A stretch of DNA of 64,000 nt, taken from contig NC_067207.1 in NCBI RefSeq assembly GCF_026262505.1, positions 31,960,082 through 32,024,081 of the forward strand. Reading direction: 5' to 3'. Position 1 is the stretch's first letter. Every line of letters starts with the position of its first letter. Shown here one piece after another: positions 52,801 through 63,372 of the stretch. The notes beneath the pieces are model-generated. The model worked only from the letters and a program-made list of their open reading frames with translations. It had not been told where the DNA came from and did no database searches. The translations under genes and the position numbers were made by a program. Source of the stretch: Trichomonas vaginalis G3 (taxonomy: Eukaryota; Parabasalia; Trichomonadida; Trichomonadidae).

Positions 52801-53570
52801 CTTTCACCATCTCGGTTATACCAACTTTCTTTGCTTTATGGAAATATTTTGGTTCAGCAAATATTGCTATTCTATAACATTTACCATTGTTTGTATAAAG
52901 AACTATTTCTGTCAATGTATTTGTATTGTTTGTGTGTGTAAACTTTGTTCTGCTTCAATTCGAAGAGATACTCGAATACGTCCATCTTTTTTCTATTCTA
53001 AGTAAAATGTCATTTCCGAAAAATAGAAGCGTGAGTGTTTCAAAGGTTTAATGGCGGTGGCAGATGTGAAGTTAAATTCACCAACTCAAACAAACAGTCA
53101 AAGTGTTGTTGTCAATGTCAAAGACAGAGATGTTGAGTGGGGAAACCATACGAAGACGAAGATGGTATAACAATTGTTCCTGTAAAAGAACAACCAACAT
53201 ATCCTGAAGTTAGCAGAGACTTAAGTTCTGTTGCAGATATTCGAAACGACTACCACAACTGAAAGACAAACTTCAAACTCAGGAGAAGATTTGTCAAGCT
53301 TTAGGTATAATGTTAAACTTGGTCGAACACAAACCCTGTTAAAAGTGAAACTCATATGTCATTGCACCTCATGAAGTTTTGAAAGAACTATTGAAACTTT
53401 GACAGAGGCAGACGATATAAACATCAAAGAAATAGAACCGACATTAGTTGCTGTGGTGTTTTCATATAATGTCATTGACAAGATATACGTTATGAAAGGA
53501 GGTGAAACGTTGAACTTAAAGTATAGTTCCCAGACGTTATAAAAAATATTTGACGACCACAACATTTCAT
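49829..53570 (+). pseudogene. Decayed gene tract of the virus-like element (structural-type remains)
   Basis: Several former plus-strand genes, broken in many places and read in changing frames. Short stretches look like folded structural proteins: rich in Asn, Gly, Thr and aromatics with beta-strand alternation around 51.1-52.6 kb, compatible with capsid-type proteins, though no family can be assigned by eye. Around 52.6-53.5 kb the remains switch to other small genes. It is an old copy. Confidence 0.5.
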
Positions 53571-53593
53571 TAAAATTTATTTGCTAAGTAAAA

Positions 53594-53830
53594 ATGTCAA
53601 AACTTCTTGAAAGATGTTTGAAGAAAAATAATATAGACTTTATTTCATGTAAAGGACTTTACACACTTTTGAACGATATGAAAGACCCTGTTTTGTTTGT
53701 TCGTGTAGACAAGGAGTTCTATGTCTTTACAAAATATTTGAACTTCTTAGACAGAGAACTTCAAGAAACGCCATGTGAAAGTTTAGATGAAGTTTCTCTC
53801 CACTTTCAGAAAAACTTTAAATATATATAA
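53594..53830 (+). CDS. Small virus-like element protein (78 aa)
   Basis: An ATG-to-stop frame within the decayed tract, with leader ATTTATTTGCTAAGTAAAA. The product is mixed alpha/beta ('CKGLYTLLNDMKDPVLFVRV', 'FVRVDKEFYVFTKYLNFL'). No motif is recognised. It may be a surviving small gene or simply a stretch that chance has spared. Confidence 0.4.
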   Translation: MSKLLERCLKKNNIDFISCKGLYTLLNDMKDPVLFVRVDKEFYVFTKYLNFLDRELQETPCESLDEVSLHFQKNFKYI

Positions 53831-55930
53831 ATGGCAGAAAGATATAATGGTTTATACTATTACGACTAAAAACCCCTGAGTCATATAATTCTATAACAAC
53901 AAACTTACAAAGTCCTCAAGGACGATATTGTAAACTAACTTTAAACACAATGACGACTAAAGCCTGTTTTGCTCTTTTGACACCAGAAGACTTTATTGTT
54001 GTGAATGGTAAAAAATACTCCTTTGAAGATACTTACTCAGATATACCACCAACAGGTTTTGTTGACTTATTTAAATACTTTAAGGACGGGTGTAACATGT
54101 GCGCAACTAGAGCAGGTTCATTATGTTTGGATGTCCGACTGAGTTTACTATAAACGATATGAGCTATATACAAAACTTATTTCTGGTTTTTACTACCAAC
54201 AGTTTCCTATAAAACAGGAAAAGGTGTCATACAAGGTTGTCTGTTCCGTTGACTTAAAGTACACCTATTTATATATGTTCAAACTTAGTTCAAAAGTGTT
54301 ATTCGAATGTCGACAGAAACTATTATGACCAAAAGATACTTATGCGTATAAATAACACATTCTCTGCTGGTTTGCCTATTGTTCATTCGAATGCAGAATT
54401 TTCAACTTAGTGAACTCAAAAACTTTGCAAGTATAACGTTGACATTAGTTGACGCAAACTTTTTCCTGTAAAACTTTTATGTCCTATGTATTGTCAATGA
54501 CGGCAGAAAGTTTCGAATTGGAAGATGCAACTGGCATGTACTGAATGGAGATGTAAGTATTGTATTACAAGAACAACTTCAACAACAAATAGCTCAAGAA
54601 CAACAAATGCAACAAATGCAACAACAAGTCAAGAATAAAAAAATTTTTTTTATTTTATAAAAATGTACAGAAATAGATGTTTCAGATTTTTATGACTTCC
54701 AAGCATTCAGAAATATGTGTCCATTTCGAGACTATAACAAAGCCAGTCGAAGAATTTGAAACGTTTAGTCATTTATGTCGACTCTGCCCCAGAATGTTAT
54801 GTTATGAAAGAATGGGATGTTGTCTTTAACAAACCTAAAGCGACAATAGTTTCAGAACAAGAATGTAGACAGAAACTTAAGAAAATAAAAGTCGTACAAG
54901 TTGCATGAAAGATGTTAGATGCTTGGGATATCTTATTGTCAAAGTTAGAAAATTTTTCAGTTCGAGGTTATAAGTTCTAATACCTTCTCCAACTTCTATT
55001 CTATCTAACTGGATATAAATTATGAACAAGTAGAAATGGAAAGAAAATATTAAATAAACTGGTTAGACCATGTCAAAGAAATTATATGCAATGGAAACGA
55101 AAAGAGTCTATGAGTATATTTATGTGGTTTGCAAATATTACAACATCCAAGTGCTAAAAATGAAAAATGCTCTCATTATAATTGGAAAACAAGGAACTGG
55201 TAAGAATACTTTCTTACAGATATTTTGTGCAAACTGTTAGAGGGCTATTCGAACCCTAATATGACAAACTTAGAAACATCTGCGGTAAATTTAACTCTTC
55301 AATAGAGAATATGAAACTTTAGTATGTAACGAACTTCAAAGTTAGATAACAACAAAGTTTTGAACTCAGATGCTTGAAGAGTCTTATAACAGACAAAGTT
55401 GGAGTTGTTGAAAGAAAATATAAGACCAAGAGTTTGTGAAAATGTTGCAAATTTCATCATGGTTTCAAACAACGCCGTTCCGATGAAAGTTAGAAGTTCT
55501 GACAGAAGATTATGTAGTTGTAGAACGTCAGATTCTCATATGCAGATACAAGTATTTTGACGACTTAGCAGAAACTTTGACATCTGACTTTTACAACCAC
55601 TTGTTCTCATATTTATGACATTAGAGATATTTCAAAGTTCAATCCAAGAACAAATTCTACATACCGAAGAGAAGACAAACCATTGTATAGAAGCAACAAG
55701 GCAGCTGTATACTGACTAAGCGTCATGTATAGAAATGAAACGACTTTGTGTCATTAGTAGGAATACAAGTCATTGTACCGATCTCCGTCATAAACAATAT
55801 TCGACTACAAGAAATAATAGGATTATTAATGTAAAGCGCTAAACGAACAATTCATATGGAAAAGTCAAAAGTCTATTTCAGACGTACAGAAAATGAGACC
55901 TGATAAATATACAAAGAAAAAATTTTATTA
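53831..55930 (+). pseudogene. Decayed small genes and D5-like helicase remnant
   Basis: Plus-strand remains with many breaks. Around 55.16-55.22 kb a P-loop (IIGKQGTGKN-type) preceded by short beta-strand residues is characteristic of D5-like/superfamily-3 primase-helicases of large DNA viruses and polinton-like viruses. Flanking stretches up to about 55.5 kb fit the rest of that ATPase. The 53.9-54.6 kb part holds remains of one or two small genes of unknown type. A T-rich block (TTTTTTTTATTTTATAAAA) lies just before 54663. Confidence 0.55.
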
Positions 55931-58375
55931 CTGAGTAAATTTAAAAATAATTTTTTTATAGATAAAAAATAGAAAAGAAGAAACTTAAAACTATCAATTA
56001 ACATAAGCGCAGACACTCTCATTGCCACATCTTTTTAAGCCACAAAAGAGAAATTCCAACAACCAGAAGAAGCGAAATCCACAAAGCAGAAGAAACATAT
56101 GAGACCTAATAGAGAATAACGAAATCGATCATGCCGCATATCATGAGTATAGACTATTGTCACTTATGAACATTGTATGAAAAAAAGGTTTAAATATGAA
56201 GATATACGAAACATATTGTCATGAGAAAACGAAATAATAGAGACAAGCTCATAGAAGCAAAAAATTCCTATAGCTAGATATAACAAACATCTATTTTCGA
56301 AAGTTCGGAATGGCAAAATATAGAAAGAAAATATTTTTCTGAACGTAAAATTTTAAAAAAATAATTTTTTTATCAGATATGAAAGATGACGAAAAGTTAT
56401 AGTTAGTCAGATCAACAAATATATGTAGGACTTAAAGCAACAATAGACCCATTCGCTTAATATCTGAGACATGATTTACTAATCTACATTTATGAAAAGT
56501 CTAACATATTGACAACAGTCTTGGAACATTCGAACCACGTTAAAGTTTGCAATATTGATGACTAAAATGAAGTGCGAAATTGAAGACTTAGACATAAGAA
56601 AGGTTGTTAACAGTTACAAGGAAAAATTTTCGACAGAGGTTATACAAAACCTATAAAAAGGCAAAGAATACCAAACATCTGTTCTACTAACACTTAATGA
56701 AGCCAAAGAAAGCACGAACGACAATGAACTATCTATGAGTCTAAGATAGTTAGAAAGTCAGGTAAATTGGGATAAAAAGATTAATATAAAAGAGTCATCA
56801 AACACTTTATTGCTCCTAAAGAGGAGAAAGAACATTAGACATTGACCCAGAAATGTTCTAAAATAAAATTTGATTTATTTACCAATGTCAAATTTCTTAT
56901 TTCTCTGGACACTAGGCCTCGGTTCAGATCAGTGTCTCTTCTTCATCTTCTAACTTATTTTCTAACATTTCTTTCCTTTCTTACTTTCTTGTTCTGGGTG
57001 AAGTTATGTCAAATTCTCGCAGAACATTTTTCTGTAAAAGTTCTTCTGTCTGTATAAGCTCATCTATTCTTTTATAATTATCACTCTTCAAAAGAACAGC
57101 GCATTTGATCTTCATTTGCATCTCTAAAAACTTTTGTGGACTCACTCTTTTCCAATCGGTGTCATCTCTGTCAACAATCTGTCATGACAATTTTAAGACT
57201 GCTCTTTGTAATGGTTTTATCGGTTCTTGTACATATTCACCAGAAAACAAGAACACTGTTGAGAACAATATATCAACACTTTACTGAATTTACACTATGT
57301 AAGATTTTATGGATTCGAAACAATTCTTTTGCTGTCAAAAAGTTTGTCACCTCGAACTATAGATCAGCGCAAATACGCAATAGAACATTTTCCAAAAAAG
57401 CATCAAAAATTTAATATTTTCATAAAAATATGATGTTAGAAAAAAAGATATAATCGGCATAGACATAATGAACAAGACAATGATATTGAGACTAGTTATC
57501 TAAACAAAGAACAAGCAGAAGTTAGAAAATGCTCAATAAGACCAAAATACAATGAACAGATATCTTAATTTGCTACAGAAATGAAAAATTAATAACAGGC
57601 TCTAATCGCACCACCTGGTCGAGAGTACGACTTTCACTTAATCTTACAAATGGTGCACAACAACAACGAACTAGCATGAGAAGAACCCATTTTAGTGAAC
57701 GTTAGTAGTCATATTGTAAGTACTTCTGGTCAATTGACAAACGTCAATTCGTTCAAAGATATATAAAGAAGTCTAAGTTAGCTATGCTATACAAAGACTA
57801 CTGAGTTTGATTTTGAGATTGGAATAAAGAACAGTACCAAGACGAGTTCTTGAAGTACAATGCATAAAAATGAGTATGTCCAATTCCTAAGTTAAAGACC
57901 CAAATGAGGAAATGCAGCAGAATATTAGAGAAGAAACACTTTCAGAAACAAACAGAAAGAGATAGAATACATTTCGAAGAAATTGCAATCTTACAGATTG
58001 GAAGACATTACCCTCATGATATCTTCTATCTTAGATGACTTTGCTTCTCATCCTTTGTTACAAGAACAAGAGAACAAGACATGTGTCGAATTCTAAGAAG
58101 CTCAGACAACTTTAACATCTCTGTTGTCTTTGTGTACAGACAGAAAGAGTTTAGTAAGGATGTAAAGAGAAATACTTACTGTATCATACTTTTCCCGCGG
58201 ATTGTCCGAAGACGAGATTTCAATCGGAACTTATGAAGAGTCCATGGCAGGTAAGTTTGACAGACATGAACTATGGGAGAAGTACAAAGTCATACAAGAC
58301 CCTCATACTTCTTTTCAGAATTCATATCTACGCGACAAAGTTCAAATTGTAAAAAGTCAATAAAATAAATGGTTC
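55931..58375. pseudogene. Decayed remains, both strands, of the virus-like element
   Basis: No frame longer than about 90 codons. Short coding-like stretches occur on the plus strand (55.9-56.8 kb and 57.5-58.35 kb) and on the minus strand (56.85-57.4 kb). Plus-strand open frames at 56842-57414 are antisense artefacts of the latter. No function can be assigned; it is broken in many places. Confidence 0.4.
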
Positions 58376-58489
58376 ATTTACTCTGCTTGTTTGAGTTGTC
58401 AAAAATACTCTGTTATTTTTACGATTTTCATGAGTTTTGGCTCCCCCCTGTAAAAGTCGGTCTAGAGAAATTTTCATGAAATTTGGTCA

Positions 58490-58800
58490 TTTTTTTTCAG
58501 CAAAAATATATTTTTAGGGTAGAAGGGTATATCTACCCCCGTTTTCTACCCTCATTTTCTACCCAGTTATTTTATATAAACGTTTCACATGGTAAACGTT
58601 TATTTTTTAAATTTTGTGAAAACTCAACGGTTTTGACACAAGCCTAAAATATATTTACTCAGAATTTTACTCAGAATTCAATAAAAATAATGTTTAGGGT
58701 AGATGGGTATATCTAACCTGATATCTACCCGCTCTTTTCCTACCCCAGTTATTTTATAAGCGTTTTACATGGTAAACATTGTGATTTCGTGAAATTCTAA
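58490..58800 (+). repeat. Two direct copies of an AGGGTAGA / TTTTATA / GTAAAC intergenic unit
   Basis: Near 58505 and 58687 the pattern AAAAATA-TTTAGGGTAGA-GGGTATATCTA is followed by pyrimidine-rich CTACCC blocks, then CAGTTATTTTATA and ACATGGTAAAC. The copies are about 180 bases apart and roughly 70-75% alike. Inverted copies lie at 59770-59920. The TTTTATA and paired GTAGA/TCTAC suggest a promoter or replication signal of the element. Confidence 0.7.
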
Positions 58801-59680
58801 ACAATTTGTAGCTTCTATTTCTTCTGTCAGTACATCGAATGTTTTAACAATGCCGAAGGTTTCTTTATATTTCTTCTTGACATCTGAAAGAAGGAAATCG
58901 TCAGCTGTTGGATAGTTTTTGTTTAGAAATGTCAAATGCGTCCATTTTATCTTCTGCTGGTTTCTCTGCCTCCCTCTTTAAAGTCAGCATAGTCGTTTCG
59001 CATACGTTCTATCTCTTTGACGGAGTAGTTTATTTTCCTCATTGCCTGCTTTACATTTAGAACATTGATGGGTTCATTTTTGCGTTATACTTCTGAACCT
59101 TACCTGCTAGTATGACTAAGGCGTCAATTGCTCTCTTTAAACTCAAAAGTTGCGGGTTTTATCTGTTCATTCCATATCTTACCTCTTCTATTTTATCTCT
59201 TATCTGCCATAACACATTCAGCAACTAACGAACAAAGTTTGTCGTAGGTCTTAAACTCCCCAGATTTGGTATATGTCAGAGATGTTCTTATATACCATAT
59301 CGCAATCTTTGTCCATGACTTTGTGGTTCCAATGAAATCCAAGAAACTCATAGTTAACCTTTCGTAAACTTCTTTATTTCTACTTGAGTCAGTTGCTTTG
59401 ACTTCTATTTCATCGAATCTGGAATAGTAAGCTTTTGTTGTTGGATTTCAGGCAATTTGGGTAAATGGTCAATAATATCCTGCCATTTCATAAAGATATT
59501 CTTCATCTGTTTCATCTTTTTGCAGTGCCAATCTAAATCTCCTTGGAGAATTTCTTGCTTTATCTTCTGGATTTCTGTTTCGAAAGTATATCGAAAAGGA
59601 AATGAAGCTTTTCATCTCTACTAACATTGAAGTTGGGTTCATGACTAACGAGTTTGCTGCTGTTTGTTGCTAACATGTTC
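58801..59680 (-). pseudogene. Decayed minus-strand gene of the virus-like element
   Basis: Minus-strand sequence with coding character starts near 59677 (ATG followed by a Ser/Asn-rich start) and runs down to about 58.8 kb, but it is broken in several places. Its composition is Lys/Glu-rich and helical. No family is recognised. It lies between the two oppositely oriented AGGGTAGA repeat pairs. Confidence 0.45.
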
Positions 59681-59769
59681 TTACAATAAAAATAAAAAAT
59701 ATTTTTTTAAAAAAACTAACTTTATTTTTTATTTCGGGAAAATTCCGTGAAAATTCAAGAGGTGAAAAG

Positions 59770-59920
59770 AGGGTAAGAAAAGAAGGTTAGATTATACCCA
59801 TCTACCCTAAACATTATTTTTGTGCTAAAATTCATGAAAATTCATGAGGTTAGAAAGAGGTTAGAAAAGAGGTTAGATTAACCCAATCTACCCTAAATTA
59901 TATTTTTGCTGAATTCAGCA
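59770..59920 (-). repeat. Two inverted copies of the AGGGTAGA unit
   Basis: TCTACCCTAAACATTATTTTT (59808-59829) and TCTACCCTAAATTATATTTTTG (about 59888-59910) are reverse-complement copies of the unit at 58490-58800, with the TTAGA...TCTACCC pairing kept. Together the four copies bracket the minus-strand gene remnant. Confidence 0.7.
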
Positions 59921-59967
59921 ACAAAATTCAAATTGTAAACGGTTTATAGAAAAAGTGTCATTTTTTC

Positions 59968-60150
59968 ATGTCCGAAGACTCGAAGGTGCAACACTTCCAA
60001 AATACCGACGAACTCAGAAGAGCAGCATGGCAGTATGTTCTTGACAACTTCTTTGAGTTCTCCAGGAACACCTTGGAAAATGCTGAGAACTCCGACACAG
60101 AGAATTTTGGAGAAATTGCACTCCAATACTACCTTGACAAACAAAGGTAA
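59968..60150 (+). CDS. Small acidic protein (60 aa)
   Basis: ATG preceded directly by AAAAAGTGTCATTTTTTC, a block shared with other small genes to the right and containing a host-type TCATTT initiator. The product is acidic and helical ('DELRRAAWQYVLDNFFEFSR', 'ENSDTENFGEIALQYYLDK'). It is preceded by the AGGGTAGA repeats and followed within 52 bases by another short gene on the same strand. Codons are biased (AAC, TTC, GAC). No family is recognised. Confidence 0.55.
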   Translation: MSEDSKVQHFQNTDELRRAAWQYVLDNFFEFSRNTLENAENSDTENFGEIALQYYLDKQR

Positions 60151-60201
60151 ACAAAGGGTAAAATAAGACTAAAAACTTAACGTTTAAAGTGACATTTTTT
60201 A

Positions 60202-60414
60202 ATGAGCTTCCGAGTCACCGGAAAAAACTTGGTCGATGTTGCAGCTTACTTCCCTGAGGAGGATGGAAAGCCGTTACAATTACGGTACAAGGTTCAAAAC
60301 CGAACCTGGCCAATTTTGCGTACCAAATCCGCAATTACATACCATGCGAAGAGTACGACAAGGTTTTCCTACAAGAGAAAACCAGCTCTAAACAACTCAG
60401 AAAAGAAAGAATAA
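60202..60414 (+). CDS. Small basic protein (70 aa)
   Basis: An ATG preceded by AAAGTGACATTTTTTA, a variant of the shared pre-ATG block. The N-terminal half is mixed ('VTGKNLVDVAAYFPEEDGK'); the C-terminal half is basic with aromatic residues ('RFSYKRKPALNNSEKKE'). The pair of short genes 59968-60414 looks like an operon-like row of independently started units. Function unknown. Confidence 0.5.
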   Translation: MSFRVTGKNLVDVAAYFPEEDGKPLQLRYKVQNRTWPILRTKSAITYHAKSTTRFSYKRKPALNNSEKKE

Positions 60415-60444
60415 AAAAGTTTTAAACTCGTAATTGTTTATTTT

Positions 60445-61203
60445 TTACTTGTATGGGCAACCTGCAAGAATGAAGTCGACTATCTCAGTCTTTGTTCTGA
60501 CCAGTTGGACTGCCTCTTGCGAGTAACGTCTGTTTTGCGGCTCTCCAGCCTGGTGTCTGACTTCGTATTGCGCATGTTCTTGAGAGCTCAACTGTAAATC
60601 GATTGTAGTAGAAAGAAGTCTCTCAGACTGCTTGAGGTAGTTCTTCCACGTCCACGAACCGAATCTTGGTACGATGTCGACATCGGTCGAATTTGAGGGA
60701 AGAGACTGAAGCCTTGTCGTCTTTCCATCGGGGGCTCGTGGCAATAATCTTTGCGTAAACGGTTCCAGACCTTTTTCGAACTCTTGGTCTCTCTTCGATT
60801 GGGAATTGAGATTGCGAAATTGCTGGGTGGTGGAGCTTGCTGGAACATCCAAGGGTTGGGGAAGTAAGGCAATAGGTGAGGAGGTAGTTTCGGGAAGCCT
60901 TGTGGTAAGGTTAGTAACCTTGAGGTGAAATTGGTAGTAATTTGGTGGAGGGACTGCTGAAACTGAGGTTGCTGAGGTGCAGGGGTCTGGTGGCTTTAGG
61001 TTCCTGCTTTGGGAATGGGCTGCGATTGGTGGTACGCATTCCCGGACACTGTTTGTGGCTAACACCGTCGGAAAGAAAAACTTTACTGTCGAAGAACGGG
61101 AAGAAAACTTTCCTGTGGAAGGAAAACCCTTCCTGTCGAGGAGAGACTTTGTCAAAGAAAACTTTTTCCTGTTGACAGAAAACTTTTTCTGAAGTTCGAC
61201 CAA
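60445..61203 (-). CDS. Pro/Ser-rich protein frame without an ATG (partial or altered)
   Basis: An open frame of 252 codons with no ATG anywhere in it. The C-terminal half reads like a folded protein ('DVDIVPRFGSWTWKNYLKQS', 'QEHAQYEVRHQAGEPQNRRY', ending 'KTEIVDFILAGCPYK') and has good codon use. The N-terminal part runs into the GGAAAA/TTTTCC repeat and is probably not native. Two overlapping frames (60588-60872, 60911-61216) compete for the middle, which may mean that frame changes exist there. No family is recognised. Confidence 0.4.
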   Translation of the reverse strand: MVELQKKFSVNRKKFSLTKSLLDRKGFPSTGKFSSRSSTVKFFFPTVLATNSVRECVPPIAAHSQSRNLKPPDPCTSATSVSAVPPPNYYQFHLKVTNLTTRLPETTSSPIALLPQPLDVPASSTTQQFRNLNSQSKRDQEFEKGLEPFTQRLLPRAPDGKTTRLQSLPSNSTDVDIVPRFGSWTWKNYLKQSERLLSTTIDLQLSSQEHAQYEVRHQAGEPQNRRYSQEAVQLVRTKTEIVDFILAGCPYK

Positions 61204-61345
61204 AAAGTTCTCTCAATTTTCGAAAAATTTGACTGGTTTACGGCACGGACAACTGGAAAACTTTTTTCTGTCGGTAAGGAAAAAATTTTCCTTTTGTCCG
61301 GAAAATTTTTTCCAGTTGTCGGGAAAATTTTTCCTGTCGAGGTGT
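61060..61345. repeat. Degenerate array of GGAAAA-N-TTTTTCCTGTCG units
   Basis: About ten copies of an ~18-20-base unit (GGAAAACTTTTTCCTGTCG and variants such as GGAAAATTTTTTCCAGTTGTC), each containing a short palindrome GGAAAA...TTTTCC. Open frames on both strands here (Phe/Lys/Ser-rich) are repeat translations. Confidence 0.75.
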
Positions 61346-62062
61346 AAGGACTGGAATGCAAGAGGACTTGACGAGCAATTACCTAATTGGAAACTTAAAG
61401 ACTGCGTAATAAGACTACTTGCGCAAGGTCATGAAGGCCCAAGGTCAATCATCTCTATTACTGGAAAGGTCTACACTTAGCTTCCGGAAAGAACCCTTTC
61501 GACTGGAATTCCAATTCAAATCTACAGACGGGACAGCCTACGGATGGCATAAAGGACGCCAAAAGAGAAGCTCTTGTTAATTCCCTAAACAAACGTCCTT
61601 GATAAAATACCAAAACAGGAGAACCCCTACCCCATATGAAATTGGCAAATTCAGTTCTCCTTCAGCTTCTCGGGTCAGCCGTTCTAACATAACCTGTGAA
61701 GGCACATTCAGCCAGTTCTTCAGCCATTTCAGTAACATCTCATTTAACTTCACTTTTTTTTATGTTTTTAACTACACTCGTACTCAACAGGTTTGTTTAC
61801 ATACTTATTTCAACTGTGGAACCTTGTAATTGACCGGTCTTCCTGCCAAATGCAATTCGGTCATACACATTTATGGTGGCAAGAAGGACAGTGGGGAATG
61901 TTATTCCTGACATTGTTGTTGCTCGAGAGAAGATTTGAAAAATTTCAGAGCCACCTCCCCCAAGAACTCCAACACCAATCACTCCAAGTTGCCAAAGATA
62001 CTGCATGTGAAGGAAGAAGCTTCTGGTAAGTTTCTTATAGCCATATACATCGGCACGCAGGA
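61346..62062. other. Unassigned accessory DNA before the gap
   Basis: Short plus-strand stretches have coding character (about 61350-61550 and 61860-62030), but no frame is convincing from end to end. A T-run with an initiator-like TCACTT occurs near 61750. It could be remains of further small genes. Confidence 0.35.
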
Positions 62063-62087
62063 NNNNNNNNNNNNNNNNNNNNNNNNN
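62063..62087. other. Assembly gap (25 N)
   Basis: Twenty-five unspecified bases. The real gap length is unknown, so frames crossing it cannot be trusted. Confidence 0.99.
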
Positions 62088-62115
62088 GGTGTTGAGAACG
62101 ACATAGACGGCGAAC

Positions 62116-62601
62116 TTGAAGGAGCTCAAACCACAATTGCAACCAAAATTGCACAAGTCAAGAAAGATAGCTCCACTTAAAGCTACCAAAGCTACTCTTG
62201 ACCTCATGGATACTTACCGTTTAGAAGTAAAGAGTGGAATAAGACAATTAAAATTAAAACTTCTAAACTACGAAGCTATACTCCAAAAGTTAGCAGAAAT
62301 GAGAAGACTTTACCAGAGCTACTTACATGTAAGGGACTTACCTTCAAGCAGTCCGACCAAAGATGAATTTTCTGACATTGTCCCAATTTTGTCCGAAAGT
62401 CAGCTCAGATGTTTTGAACTGCTCCCAACATATCCAGAATATGAACGTTTGCCTGAACTCTTCCGCAATCTCAAAAAACGTTTTTTGGTTCTCATGTTCG
62501 AAACTTTTATCGGAAGAGACAACAAACGTTCAGAAGAAGAACAAGATATTATTTTAAACTTGTTGTATGACTTAACCGTCATAACAAGCTTTTTGAAGTA
62601 A
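62116..62601 (+). CDS. Hypothetical helical protein, start uncertain
   Basis: The frame opens just after the gap. The first ATG in frame is at 62206; the true start may lie in or before the gap. The product is Leu/Lys/Arg/Glu-rich and helical ('SGIRQLKLKLLNYEAILQKL', 'ELFRNLKKRFLVLMFETFIG'), ending 'NLLYDLTVITSFLK'. It precedes the HNH gene by 32 bases on the same strand. No family is recognised. Confidence 0.5.
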   Translation: MKELKPQLQPKLHKSRKIAPLKATKATLDLMDTYRLEVKSGIRQLKLKLLNYEAILQKLAEMRRLYQSYLHVRDLPSSSPTKDEFSDIVPILSESQLRCFELLPTYPEYERLPELFRNLKKRFLVLMFETFIGRDNKRSEEEQDIILNLLYDLTVITSFLK

Positions 62602-62633
62602 AACCGTCATTCTCAAACCACTTCATTTTTTCG

Positions 62634-63323
62634 ATGTCCGAACAAGCACCGAAGCCGAACACAATGGCAGATGTCCTTTCAATGTTGCCAGACAAGCGCC
62701 CAGTTCAAATTCAAATTTTGAATTTGAAAGCTCATCTGACAAACACCGTTAAGACTCTCCAAAGTAGTCTTATGGAAGAGATGAAGGGACTTAAAGGTGA
62801 GTTCCTCATGAACCAAGCTTCCAATGAGAAAGTCCTGAACGATTTGACGGAAACCTTGCGCATTTACGCGAGAGAGAACCGAGACCTTGCCAGACTCATC
62901 TACCGTTTCTTCGAAGAGATAGATGCCATCTGGAAGGTACTCGGAAAGGACAGAACCTCCAACACCGTAATTCGTGAGTACCAAATTGAAGAAGGTATTA
63001 TCAAAGAAGAGGAAGAAGAGGAAGAAGAAGAAGAAGAGAAACACGAAGAAAAGGAAGTTTGGGCAACCCTTGTTGCCGATGACGCTTACGAAATTTCCCA
63101 ACCCTACCCATACCAAATCCGCAACAAGGAGACAGGCAAGGTTCTTACCCCAGTCCTCAACAACTTGGGACACTTGAACCTTAACCTTCGGAATCGCGGT
63201 TCAATCTCCATGGGCAAGCTTGTCGCAATTCAATGGGTTCCAAATCCAGACAAGAAGACGAGGGTCAGACACATTGACGGTGACAAGCTCAACAACCGTA
63301 AGGAGAACCTCGAGTGGTTCTAA
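62634..63323 (+). CDS. HNH-endonuclease-like protein with acidic tract
   Basis: A 229-aa protein. Residues ~1-115 are helical with a coiled-coil look ('IQILNLKAHLTNTVKTLQSS'); ~120-140 is a Glu run (over ten in a row); ~150-229 is a domain matching HNH/NUMOD-type sequences: a small beta module ('YPYQIRNKETGKVLTP', 'HLNLNLRNRG'), then 'MGKLVAIQWVPNPDKK' and 'VRHIDGDKLNNRKENLEWF', close to the family's 'VNHIDGNKxNNRxENLEW'. Such domains nick or bind DNA and are common in viruses and homing elements. The C-terminus ends right at the motif, without the extra helix of larger HNH proteins. Its ATG is preceded by CTTCATTTTTTCG (initiator-like). It is C-rich in third positions, unlike the decayed element to the left. 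Confidence 0.75.
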   Translation: MSEQAPKPNTMADVLSMLPDKRPVQIQILNLKAHLTNTVKTLQSSLMEEMKGLKGEFLMNQASNEKVLNDLTETLRIYARENRDLARLIYRFFEEIDAIWKVLGKDRTSNTVIREYQIEEGIIKEEEEEEEEEEEKHEEKEVWATLVADDAYEISQPYPYQIRNKETGKVLTPVLNNLGHLNLNLRNRGSISMGKLVAIQWVPNPDKKTRVRHIDGDKLNNRKENLEWF

Positions 63324-63372
63324 GAGTAAAAAAATTTTATTTTAGGGGGAAACCCCAAGTAAATTTAAGTTT

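Larger units (their letters stand above)
47735..59935. mobile_element. Second virus-like element, heavily decayed (Maverick/D5-helicase type)
   Basis: From the A-tract junction to the cluster of AGGGTAGA repeats the DNA is a run of plus-strand, then minus-strand gene remains unlike host genes. One 669-aa frame at the left is whole. The rest is an old copy with many breaks. Recognisable parts include a D5-like superfamily-3 helicase P-loop region around 55.1-55.5 kb, stretches with the composition of virion structural proteins around 50-53 kb, and minus-strand remnants at 56.8-59.7 kb. No terminal repeats were found for it, so its borders and true family (Maverick versus another polinton-like virus) are uncertain. 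Confidence 0.6.

Noticed and set aside
56842-57414. Plus-strand frames of 60-92 codons rich in Phe/Leu
   Set aside because: They are antisense to minus-strand remains of the decayed element.
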